Source: Phycisphaerales bacterium PN19_bin_20 (GTDB taxonomy: Bacteria > Planctomycetota > Phycisphaerae > Phycisphaerales > UBA1924). From it: a stretch of DNA of 64,000 bases. The position numbers were made by a program, and so were the translations under genes. Shown here in pieces: positions 1-6,789 of this stretch. The stretch spans positions 1-64,000 of the forward strand of contig JAJOLK010000006.1 of assembly GCA_021173225.1 (NCBI GenBank), read 5' to 3'. Each line of letters begins with the position of its first letter. The first letter of the stretch is position 1. Below the pieces are notes generated by a model. That model saw nothing but the letters and a program-made list of their open reading frames with translations, searched no databases and was not told where the DNA came from.

Positions 1-355
1 CTCCCTTCCCCGCGACGAACACGCCGCGTTCGTGCTTCTTGAAGCGGGCGGCGGTGCCCTTGGCGGCGATCTCACGGATGATGGCGGCGTAGAGCGTGGC
101 CTCGGGCGTCTTGCCGCCGGGGCTGGTCCAGAGTTTCTTGGCCTCCATCGCGGCGATCATCTCCTTGGCCCGCATCGGCACCTCGCTGGCGGCGAGCACC
201 TGTGCGGCGGCGTCGAGGGCGCTGAGGCGTTTCATCGGCGCGGGCGTCGCCTCCTTGGCGGGCGGCGCGGCCTTCGCCGCCTTTCGGGACTTCCGTGCAT
301 CGCTCATCTCGCGATGCACCTTGCCCATGTTCTTAATCGTGCCTTTGCGTGCCAT
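1..355 (-). CDS. HARE-HTH (winged helix) domain protein, partial at window edge
   Basis: This minus-strand frame runs open from an ATG at 355 off the left edge, so the ORF track, which needs a stop, missed it. It starts [12 protein letters not shown], continues with an Ala/Lys-rich linker, then reads [20 protein letters not shown] and [16 protein letters not shown], ending in a [10 protein letters not shown] strand. That order is the HARE-HTH fold (HB1/ASXL/restriction-endonuclease HTH), a DNA-binding winged helix common in planctomycetes. An AGAAGGAG ribosome site lies about 6 nt before the ATG. Its DNA target and partner are not visible. It is the last gene of the minus-strand series from 2454 downward. 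Confidence 0.75.
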   Translation of the reverse strand, partial: MARKGTIKNMGKVHREMSDARKSRKAAKAAPPAKEATPAPMKRLSALDAAAQVLAASEVPMRAKEMIAAMEAKKLWTSPGGKTPEATLYAAIIREIAAKGTAARFKKHERGVFVAGKG

Positions 356-399
356 GTAGGACTCCTTCTGTCGGGTGCGGAACCCCGTCGCACATTGCG

Positions 400-430
400 G
401 CGGGGAAACGTGGCCGTCGCGGTTCCCCGC
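400..430 (-). terminator. GC-rich inverted repeat between two small genes
   Basis: GCGGGGAA (400-407) and TTCCCCGC (423-430) form a perfect 8-bp inverted repeat with a 15-nt spacer. It lies after the stop of the 446-700 gene and before the HARE-HTH start. It has no T-run, so it could be a leader structure or mRNA-processing hairpin instead of a terminator. Confidence 0.3.
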
Positions 431-445
431 GACGCCGCGTGGCGA

Positions 446-700
446 TCACTCGGCGTCGGCAAGAAAGGCTTCGACGTGCTCGGGGTCCATGTTGCTCATG
501 AACCCGGCGAGGTTGATCAGGTCCTCACGGACCTTCCCGAGGTCGCCCGCGTGGCCCCAGTTCCGCGGGTCGGCCTTCTGCTCCGTGTCGTGCTTGTCGA
601 GTTCCATCTGCAGCACGTCGAGCAGGCGGGCGATGTCGTTGCGGCGGGCGGCGTAGGTCTCGGCGGCGGTCGGTTCGGGCTTGGTCGTGCGCTTCGTCAT
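446..700 (-). CDS. small conserved-looking hypothetical protein (84 aa)
   Basis: I do not recognise a named family. The 84-residue acidic, helical protein begins MTKRTTKPEPTAAETYAARR, is rich in charged residues and has no signal peptide, membrane segment or cysteine pair. A good purine-rich site (AAGGAG, in CCCCAAGGAGCACGACC) precedes the ATG. It lies between the HARE-HTH gene and the 120-residue protein on the same strand, in a series of short genes separated by GC hairpins, typical of island cargo. It may be a small nucleic-acid-associated accessory protein, but nothing in the sequence shows that. Confidence 0.6.
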   Translation of the reverse strand: MTKRTTKPEPTAAETYAARRNDIARLLDVLQMELDKHDTEQKADPRNWGHAGDLGKVREDLINLAGFMSNMDPEHVEAFLADAE

Positions 701-739
701 GGTCGTGCTCCTTGGGGTTGGGGTTCTCTGGTAAACAGC

Positions 740-762
740 GAAGCCCGCATCACGCGGGCTTC
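740..762 (-). terminator. perfect 9-bp hairpin over the stop codon
   Basis: GAAGCCCGC (740-748) pairs perfectly with GCGGGCTTC (754-762) around a 5-nt loop. It overlaps the TGA of the 120-residue gene (761-763). No strong T-run follows, so termination is inferred from position and stem stability. Confidence 0.4.
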
Positions 763-1123
763 AGGTCGTCGGGTCGGTTGTGCGAGTCGTGCTCGGCCGG
801 GGCTTGGGTTGCCCGACCGCGTTCAGGTAGTCGATCAGGTCGCCCGCGTCCCAGGTGTCGTAATCCACCGGGTCGTGCTCGGTCGGTGCATCGTCGTGAT
901 CGCGGTCGATCTCGAACAGGCGGAACCCGCCCGGCGCTCCGGCCATCGGCCCCCAGTGCCCGTCGGCGTGGCGGCCGCGTCCGGCTGGGATCGTGTCGAT
1001 CGACCAGCAGCGGCCGTCGGGCGTCTGGACCTCGACGCTCCGCACCGCGAACCCGCGGCGTCCCAGCATCGTGGTCATCTCGATCGTGCTCTTCGTGGTG
1101 GCGTTCATGTTCGTGTTCTCCAT
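761..1123 (-). CDS. hypothetical protein (120 aa)
   Basis: The track gives a 158-residue ORF from 1237, but the ATG at 1123 (MENTNMNATTKSTIEM) is the likelier start: the 38 residues before it are unlike the rest and look like translated leader. The body has a compact core (RSVEVQTPDGRCW, IDTIPAG, GGFRLFEIDRD) followed by an acidic segment (DYDTWDAGDLIDYLN) and a Thr-rich tail. It has no signal peptide or membrane segment. I do not recognise the family. A perfect hairpin (CGCGGGG-TTTCG-CCCCGCG, 1124-1142) abuts the start codon and could limit ribosome access. It lies in the same minus-strand series as the neighbouring small genes. Confidence 0.5.
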   Translation of the reverse strand: MENTNMNATTKSTIEMTTMLGRRGFAVRSVEVQTPDGRCWSIDTIPAGRGRHADGHWGPMAGAPGGFRLFEIDRDHDDAPTEHDPVDYDTWDAGDLIDYLNAVGQPKPRPSTTRTTDPTT

Positions 1124-1142
1124 CGCGGGGTTTCGCCCCGCG
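1124..1142 (-). promoter_or_regulatory. hairpin immediately upstream of a start codon
   Basis: CGCGGGG and CCCCGCG form a perfect 7-bp stem with a 5-nt loop, ending one base before the ATG of the 120-residue gene. In the mRNA it would occupy the place of the ribosome-binding site. The regulatory role is inferred from position. Confidence 0.35.
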
Positions 1143-1369
1143 TTGTGACACATGAAGCCATGACATCCGGGAACAGGCAAGGCAAACCGGAGCGATTTCG
1201 CCGTCATTCCGCGACATGTGAGCAAGTTCGGCCCCATGTGGGCAAACGGGCGGATTCAGCCGAAAAGCACCCATCTCCGCGCGAAACAAACTCTGTTTAC
1301 CCGCGCGGCTGTTCCCGTAGGCGTGTCGGGACCGGTCCCCCCCGGCGGAGTACCTACGCGGCCCATAGG

Positions 1370-1433
1370 GCGTCTACGTCTACAGAATCCCCGCCCACGG
1401 CGGCATCGTCGCGGATTCTGTATGCGTAGACGC
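1370..1433. repeat. 21-bp imperfect inverted repeat with GTAGACGC iterations
   Basis: The arms GCGTCTACGTCTACAGAATCC (1370-1390) and its near-complement at 1413-1433 match at 19 of 21 positions across a 22-bp spacer. The right arm continues with a second GTAGACGC copy. The 449-bp gap between the cyclase-like gene and the 120-residue gene otherwise holds only GGGACCGGTCCC, a palindrome at 1328-1339. Such repeats in islands can be initiator, relaxase or recombinase sites; which applies here is unknown. Confidence 0.5.
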
Positions 1434-1572
1434 GTAGACGCCGCCCGCGCCGCGGATTCCGGCAGGTACGCCCACGTCCCGCCACGTTGCCCCGACGTGC
1501 GGCCATTGGGCGAAGCCTGGGTCTCGGGCCGCCGACCGTTCGGATTCGCTCGGTCGAGTGACTCTTGCACGG

Positions 1573-2454
1573 CTACCGAGTCTTGCTCATGCGCCCTTTG
1601 ATCCCCCAGCGCCCGAACGTGTGTTGAGCTCGCCGATGGGGTTGTACCAGGAGCGACTGAATGAACTTGGAAGTTGGAACATCTTCCTCGCTCTCGACTC
1701 GCCACGCCGTTCTGCAGAAGTGATTGTGGTAGTCCCGCATCCACACGAACTTTCGGCGTGCCCGCTCGTTGCGGGCGCTGTCCACCAACCCCTTCTGGAT
1801 CGCGTCCCTGTGCTTCTCCAGGACGGTCCAGTTGGTTCCCCCATCTTCCTCATTGGTCCATTCGAGGTAGTTGATGAACACAGCACCATCTCTCTTTGCG
1901 CGCCAGAAGTACGCCGTATGAGGGCAAAGGTCGGGCTTGGCGTAGTAGCGGACGTGTCGCGCGGCGTCGGATAGCACCTCATCTGAGACGACGATGCGCG
2001 GGTAAATCGCCCGCTTCGTTTCGAGTTCGTAGGCTTCGATCGCGCTCGGGCCGAACACCAGCCGCTCGCTAATATGCAAGTCGCCGAACGTCAATCCACC
2101 ACGAATCGGGAACCCGGCCAGCACGAGGCGAAGCTGGGCGTAGGCAATGTCCATCACCGGGAAGCCAAGATCGGCGTCGTCACCCCGATCGTCGGTAGGA
2201 GCACCAAGGAAGAGTCCATCAGAAATGAACTGGTACGACTGTGCGTTCTCGGCACTGTTGAACTGTTCCCCAAGGTCGTCCGAAACACCCTCGAAGAGGC
2301 CGTGAATCTGCTTGCACAGCGCGACCGTTGCCGCCTTGGTCTTGCAGGCTTGAATACGGTGGCGCAAGCCCAACAGGTCTGCGTAAACGCAGTACGAGGG
2401 GAGCACGAGGGGTTCGCCGGAACCGCTCATGTAGTGTTGTGGTGAGGTTGCCAT
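1573..2454 (-). CDS. class III nucleotide-cyclase-like protein (293 aa)
   Basis: The signature of the class III cyclase catalytic fold appears in order. VYADLLG (about 23-29) carries a candidate metal-binding Asp26. QFISDG (75-80) carries the second candidate, Asp79. FPIRGGLTFG (115-124) corresponds to the RIGI..G hairpin, and VFGPSAIEAYELE (133-145) to the ..G..VN.A.RLE helix, followed by YPRIVVSD. About 100 further residues, rich in aromatic and charged residues, follow. There is no transmembrane or HAMP segment, so it is probably cytosolic. Stand-alone cyclases of this fold occur in Pycsar antiphage systems, but no TIR or membrane effector gene is adjacent, so a defence role is only a hypothesis. 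A TGGAG motif lies just upstream of the ATG. Confidence 0.6.
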   Translation of the reverse strand: MATSPQHYMSGSGEPLVLPSYCVYADLLGLRHRIQACKTKAATVALCKQIHGLFEGVSDDLGEQFNSAENAQSYQFISDGLFLGAPTDDRGDDADLGFPVMDIAYAQLRLVLAGFPIRGGLTFGDLHISERLVFGPSAIEAYELETKRAIYPRIVVSDEVLSDAARHVRYYAKPDLCPHTAYFWRAKRDGAVFINYLEWTNEEDGGTNWTVLEKHRDAIQKGLVDSARNERARRKFVWMRDYHNHFCRTAWRVESEEDVPTSKFIQSLLVQPHRRAQHTFGRWGIKGRMSKTR

Positions 2455-2593
2455 CGCTCCAGTTTAGGGACAACAGGGCACCGCCTCGCCAATCCTCCGG
2501 ATGAAGGTGTCGTGGACGAAGGGCCCCCGGCCGCCCTCGGTGTAACGTGGCGGGGCTGGCGCGGAAGCGGGATTCCCGTACATTCGCACCCTT

Positions 2594-2617
2594 GTGCAAG
2601 CACGTGTGCAAGCGGTC
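2594..2617. repeat. two outlying copies of the 12-bp minisatellite unit
   Basis: GTGCAAGCACGT and GTGCAAGCGGTC lie back to back here, 260 bp before the main array of the same unit, so the repeat flanks the tRNA remnant on both sides. Confidence 0.55.
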
Positions 2618-2673
2618 GCGGCGCGCGTTGAAAGCGGCCAGATTCACGGGAGATTTGATCGCGATCCCGGCCG

Positions 2674-2715
2674 TTCCCAAGCTGAATGTCGCCAGTTCGA
2701 TCCTGGTCGCCCGCT
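2674..2715 (+). pseudogene. 3' half of tRNA-Gly(CCC), att-site remnant
   Basis: The stretch starts exactly with an anticodon loop TTCCCAA (anticodon CCC), then a 3' anticodon-stem strand, a 5-nt variable loop, a paired T arm (GCCAG-TTCGATC-CTGGT), the acceptor strand CGCCCGC and discriminator T. The matching 5' half (expected acceptor GCGGGCG, D arm) is absent: the preceding bases do not pair with the anticodon stem. A 3' tRNA half is the typical footprint of tyrosine-recombinase integration into a tRNA gene. Confidence 0.8.
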
Positions 2716-2732
2716 TTCTAGTTTGATACTGG

Positions 2733-2767
2733 GCCGCCGATGTCACACGATGACACCGGCGGCTTTT
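2733..2767 (+). terminator. strong rho-independent terminator after the tRNA remnant
   Basis: GCCGCCG and CGGCGGC enclose an inner TGTCA-CACGA-TGACA stem, followed by TTTT. Its orientation and 18-bp distance fit the native terminator of the tRNA-Gly gene, which suggests the right side of the remnant was once the chromosomal flank. Confidence 0.75.
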
Positions 2768-2876
2768 CGTTGACAAACCCCGTTAAAATCGCGAGTTCTG
2801 GCGACGCGGCGGTGGCGGGCGGATTGATTCCAACAGCCGGACGATGACAGGGAATGACCTGGCTGGACGCTGGCCT

Positions 2877-2991
2877 GTGCGAGCGCGTGTGCAAGCGGGT
2901 ATGCAAGCGCAGGTGCGAGCGCGGGAGCAAGCGGGTGTGCAAGCGCAGGTGCGAGCGCGTGTGCAAGCGCGTGTGCAAGCGGGTGTGCAAG
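2877..2991. repeat. 12-bp minisatellite, nine full units plus a partial
   Basis: Nine consecutive units of consensus GTGCAAGCGSGT (variants GTGCGAGCGCGT, ATGCAAGCGCAG, GAGCAAGCGGGT) are followed by GTGCAAG. It lies in the 732-bp gap between the cyclase-like and DUF4914-like genes. The ORFs across it (TRLHTRLHTRSH and similar) are simple repeat translations and are not taken as genes. Confidence 0.9.
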
Positions 2992-3186
2992 GTGTCGCGG
3001 GATCGCGGTGCCGATCAGAGGGCGGCCAAACCCCGATCACCGCGTCCTCAATGCCACTCCTAGCGGCGAGTAGAATGATCCTGACGTCAATCGTCGGTCC
3101 AAGACACCGGCCGCCCTGGCGAACAATCACTCAGCGGGATCAATTGAGCCATCAATTTGGGACCCTAGACGCTATGGAGGCAATCT

Positions 3187-5085
3187 GTGAAGCGATTCGA
3201 TCTGTTCAACGTCCCCGTCGAGCTTCGTGACGTGCTCGACTCGTGCCAAGGCTACACCGTAGCAACCACTATCGACGAGCTGCTCAATCTGTCGACGCGT
3301 GATGCGGACGCGACGGGGTGGCAAGAGATCGCCTTCGATGTGCCCGGCAAGGGCCGCGTCATTGAGGCACGTGCCTGCAGGGTGAGCAACGGGATCGCGG
3401 CCAACTACCTTGAGGTCTACATGCGTCGCCGCGACCCGGATTGCATGATCATTGGCGACACCAAGCCGACGAACAAACCGACGTACCGGGATCGCTATAA
3501 GGTCGACTTTGCCGAGGCGCGCCAGCAAACGTTCGCGTGGCTCAAGACGCAGAGGCTTGCGGTGTTTCCATTTGTTGCCGGCGGGTTTGAGAAGGGGATC
3601 GACGCGGTGGTCGTCGCGCCGGACAACTGCGGATTCTTTGCGCTCGGGCTAGCGCTACTGCAGGGAATCCGCGACCACACCAAGCTCGATCGTGAGTTCA
3701 ACCCAAAGGCCGTCGTGTACGTCGCGCCGCCGTTCCGGCACACCCACTTCGACGGCAAGCAGGTCGTTGTTCACAACCGACTAGATAATCTGCACGAGCT
3801 GTTCAGCTACAACCTCTATCCCGGTCCGAGTGCAAAGAAGGGCATCTACGGCGTGCTGCTGACGGCCGGAGAGAAGGAGCATTGGGTGACCGCACACTGC
3901 TCGACGGTCCGCGTCGTGACGCCCTATGGCAACCGCATCACCATTATGCACGAGGGCGCGTCTGGCGGCGGAAAGTCCGAGATGCTGGAGCACTCGCACC
4001 GCGAGCGCGATGGCCGATTGCTCTTGGGTACGCATGTCATCAGCAGTGATCAGAGATACATGACCCTGCCGCGCACGTGCGACCTCCATCCGGTCACCGA
4101 CGACATGGCGTTGTGCCATCCGAGCTTCCAGAAAGGTGATGGCCGGCTTCAGCTGCGCGATGCGGAAGAAGCGTGGTTCGTCCGCGTCAATCACATCGAG
4201 CGTTACGGCGTGGCCCCGCACCTGGAAGAAGTGACGATTCACCCGAAGGAGCCGCTCTTATTCCTGAACATAAAGGCAGCGCCCGGGGCGACGGCGCTGA
4301 TCTGGGAGCACATCGAAGACTCGCCCGGGAAGCGGTGCCCGAACCCGCGCGTGGTCATCCCCCGCAACAATGTCCCCAACATCGTCCACGGAGCGGTCAG
4401 CATCGATATCCGCAGCTTTGGCGTTCGCACGCCACCTTGCACGAAGGAAAACCCCAGCTACGGCATCATCGGAATGTTCCATGTCCTCCCACCGGCGCTG
4501 GCGTGGATCTGGCGGCTGGTCGCCCCGCGCGGGCACGCCAATCCGTCCATCGTCGCATCGGAAGGAATGTCCAGCGAAGGAGTGGGGAGCTATTGGCCGT
4601 TCGCGACGGGCCGACGCGTGGATCAGGCGAATCTGCTTCTGCGCCAGATCGTTGACACGCCGCGCGTACGTTACATCCTGTGCCCGAACCAGCACGTGGG
4701 CAGTTGGAATGTTGGATTTATGCCACAGTGGCTTGCCCGCGAATATCTTGCCCGGCGAGGTGGCGCGAAGTTCGGCCCCGCGGACCTGACCCCGGCGCGC
4801 TGTCATTTGCTGGGCTTTGCACTCCAGCAGTTGATCATCGAAGGGCAGCGCGTGCCGCTCTCGATGCTGCAGGTGGACAAATCGGCGGCGGTAGGCGAAG
4901 TCGCCTATGACGCTGGGGCGGCCGAGCTCGAGGCGTTTTTTCGGCAGCATCTGAGAGAGTTCATCGTGGAAGATCTTGACCCGCTGGGCAAGAAAGTGAT
5001 CGACTGCACCCTGAGCAGGGGCACAATGGCTGACTACGAATCGCTCATCAAGGGCGAGTCAGTGGTCGCGGCGCACGACGACTGA
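3187..5085 (+). CDS. DUF4914-family protein with PEPCK-like P-loop (632 aa)
   Basis: The GTG start is set by GGAGG at 3176-3180, 6 nt upstream. The diagnostic motif is HEGASGGGKSEM near residues 256-267, a Walker-A/kinase-1a P-loop like that of phosphoenolpyruvate carboxykinase-type ATPases. Later motifs include IIGMFHVLPPALAW and SEGMSSEGVGSYWPF. Length and order fit the DUF4914 family (about 620 residues), whose reaction is not established to my knowledge. It has no signal peptide or membrane span and is probably a cytosolic ATP- or GTP-dependent enzyme. It stands alone, with the recombinase remnant convergent right after its stop. Family assignment is from memory of motifs. Confidence 0.7.
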   Translation: MKRFDLFNVPVELRDVLDSCQGYTVATTIDELLNLSTRDADATGWQEIAFDVPGKGRVIEARACRVSNGIAANYLEVYMRRRDPDCMIIGDTKPTNKPTYRDRYKVDFAEARQQTFAWLKTQRLAVFPFVAGGFEKGIDAVVVAPDNCGFFALGLALLQGIRDHTKLDREFNPKAVVYVAPPFRHTHFDGKQVVVHNRLDNLHELFSYNLYPGPSAKKGIYGVLLTAGEKEHWVTAHCSTVRVVTPYGNRITIMHEGASGGGKSEMLEHSHRERDGRLLLGTHVISSDQRYMTLPRTCDLHPVTDDMALCHPSFQKGDGRLQLRDAEEAWFVRVNHIERYGVAPHLEEVTIHPKEPLLFLNIKAAPGATALIWEHIEDSPGKRCPNPRVVIPRNNVPNIVHGAVSIDIRSFGVRTPPCTKENPSYGIIGMFHVLPPALAWIWRLVAPRGHANPSIVASEGMSSEGVGSYWPFATGRRVDQANLLLRQIVDTPRVRYILCPNQHVGSWNVGFMPQWLAREYLARRGGAKFGPADLTPARCHLLGFALQQLIIEGQRVPLSMLQVDKSAAVGEVAYDAGAAELEAFFRQHLREFIVEDLDPLGKKVIDCTLSRGTMADYESLIKGESVVAAHDD

Positions 5086-5670
5086 TCAGGAGCGGGCGGC
5101 GATCAGCGCGAGCCGTTCGACCTTGCCCAACGGCAGGTCCGGCAGGCTCGCCACCGCCCCGGCCACGTCGAGGAGTTTCGGGTCGGTGTAGACGTTGGCC
5201 GTGAGGCTCGGGTCGCTGTGCCGCATCGCGGCCTGCGCCGTCCGGAGCGGCACGCCAGCCTTCGAGAGGTGCGTCCCGAAGGTATGCCGAAGGGCATGAA
5301 CGTCGATTGTGCGGCCACGCTCGTCGGTCTTGACGACGACCTCCTTGCCGCCGCGTTTCTCTATGCGGGCCAGACCGGCGAAGACCAGGTCGCGATCGAA
5401 GATGCGGATGAGCCCCTCGGGCACCTCGAAGAGCGGCTGATCGCTTCCGAGCGTCGCGGGGATCGGCTCGTCCGCCTGCGTGGCAGCGTTGGCAGCATTG
5501 CGCGCGGCCTGCTGCGGCGTGGGGGTGAGGGTGGGAGCGGGCTTGCGATTCGGCTCGTGCCAGCCCTGCGTGTTCGCGGGTTCGCCGCACTCAGCGGTTA
5601 CGGCCGCAACGGCGTCAGCAAACTCAATGCGCTCAAAGCCCTGCATCTCGATGCCGTGCGAGCGGTTCAC
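5086..5670 (-). pseudogene. truncated tyrosine recombinase (integrase), chimeric ORF
   Basis: Residues about 76-194 are the C-terminal catalytic half of a tyrosine recombinase: QPLFEVPEGLIRIFDRDL, then the H-x-x-R box HALRHTFGTHL (H125, R128), then MRHSDPSLTANVYTDP with H151 and the Tyr161 nucleophile. The N-terminal core-binding domain and the first catalytic Arg are missing, so it should be inactive. Residues 1-40 (GFERIEFADAVAAVTAECGE) appear to be the C-terminus of the decayed gene just upstream, joined in frame through a Pro/Ala-rich linker. A full integrase is usually about 350-450 residues. It probably mobilised an element of this island. Confidence 0.75.
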
Positions 5671-5955
5671 TGTGTGTGTGGGGGGAGGGGCGGGGGCGGA
5701 AGCGGTGCTTCTCGAAATGCGGCTTGAGCGCCTCGAAGCGTCGCGTCAGGAAGTCATCGAACACGATATTGTGCCGCCCCACAATCGCGTTGTCCGCCCG
5801 GTTCTCGGCGAAGACTTACTTGCGAAACTATAGGGGGGCGGCCATCTTGAACTCGCACTACAGCAGGTAGACGGTGCTGAAGCCGAGGTAGTGCAAGAGG
5901 CGGAGTGCCGGGGGTGCGAGCACGACCGAGCGATAGACGGTGATGCCCACCCGCG
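5550..5955 (-). pseudogene. decayed gene, possibly MptE-like/DUF115-type
   Basis: Reading the minus strand in shifting frames gives gene-like segments: VGITVYRSVVLAPPALRLLHYLGFSTVYLL, an in-frame TAG, CEFKM, further stops, then FAENRADNAIVGRHNIVFDDFLTRRF and EALKPHFEKH, with FERIEFADAVAAVTAECGE in the chimeric ORF. The order GFSTVYLL-x-CEFKM ... FEALKPHFE resembles 6-hydroxymethylpterin-diphosphokinase MptE-like proteins found in prophage-like islands. Internal stops and frame changes make it a pseudogene. The family assignment is tentative, from pattern memory only. Confidence 0.45.
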
Positions 5956-6048
5956 CGCGTGTTCGCAACCTTAGGGTCGTTGCCCAAATGCGGCATGTAA
6001 ATTGCAAGCGTTTCCAACGAGAATGGTTTCGCTTCGATGAAGCAGTAC

Positions 6049-6183
6049 CTATTTCTTTGCTTTAGGCCTGCAACTACCTTTTGCCCCCGCCGTTACACCC
6101 GGAGTCGGCTCATAGCCGGTCCAGCATCTCTTGGACTTGGCCTTGCCAACTCCTGCCTTTTTTGTTTTCTTTTTCGTAGCCAT
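6049..6183 (-). CDS. 44-residue Lys-rich small protein
   Basis: This gene is too short for the ORF track. From ATG at 6183 to TAG at 6049 it reads MATKKKTKKAGVGKAKSK, then RCWTGYEPTPGVTAGAKGSC, then RPKAKK. The basic N-terminus followed by RCW.GYEP.PG......GSC recurs, as far as I recall, in tiny bacterial and phage proteins of unknown function. The two cysteines might bind metal or crosslink. It is AT-richer than its surroundings (AAA/AAG runs) and lies in the island, consistent with phage-like origin. No clear Shine-Dalgarno is seen. Confidence 0.6.
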   Translation of the reverse strand: MATKKKTKKAGVGKAKSKRCWTGYEPTPGVTAGAKGSCRPKAKK

Positions 6184-6780
6184 ACCCGCGAGAATAGCGA
6201 TGAGCGGTCGGCTGAGAGCCGAATTTCTTGAAAAGCCGTGCGTAAGCAGGCTGAATTGACTTATTCTAAGATCTTGTTCCCGAGCAAATATGCTTTATAC
6301 TTACGGTTCGAATGCTCACCAATGCCTCGGTCGGACTATGCCGACCCACCAAAGGTACCGGGGGGGGGTTTCGGACAGCCGTGGGCACCGAAGGTCCTGA
6401 GCAGCTCACGGTCGGCTGCGGCAAACCGGCTTCCTTGGCCTCTCGGGTGACACTGCAGTAGTGAGCGGCTAGCTAGAAGTAGTAAAGATGATGGTGGTTC
6501 AGTGAGCGTGGCACGCTAAAGTTCGGCGGATCGTGGGCAGATAGTGCCTTTGGTCAACCAAGGCTATCGGCGACGGTCTGGCGAGGGCCTTTGGACTATG
6601 AACCGACGTGAACTCTCGCACACGTTGCACGTCGCTTCACCTGACCGCGGCGGGTAGGCCGCCGTGCTAACGGCGGGACCAAGGTATTACTTGGCGGAGC
6701 CAACGGAAAGTGCGTGATCGAGCGGCGTTGGTCGATGCCGGTCGCGGGGGTGATCGCGACGGTCCATACGTTTTCAAGGA
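6184..6780. other. 600-bp gap without recognisable gene
   Basis: Base composition is more mixed than in the core genes, with an unusual run of nine G residues near 6361. ORFs on both strands lack any recognisable pattern. I see no tRNA, array or clear promoter. It probably marks the right border of the island. Confidence 0.5.
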
Positions 6781-6789
6781 GTGGGTAGC

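Noticed and set aside
2718-3130. ORFs across the minisatellite giving His/Thr/Arg- or Gln/Ala-rich proteins
   Set aside because: They are direct translations of a 12-bp repeat in several frames, with no other coding support.
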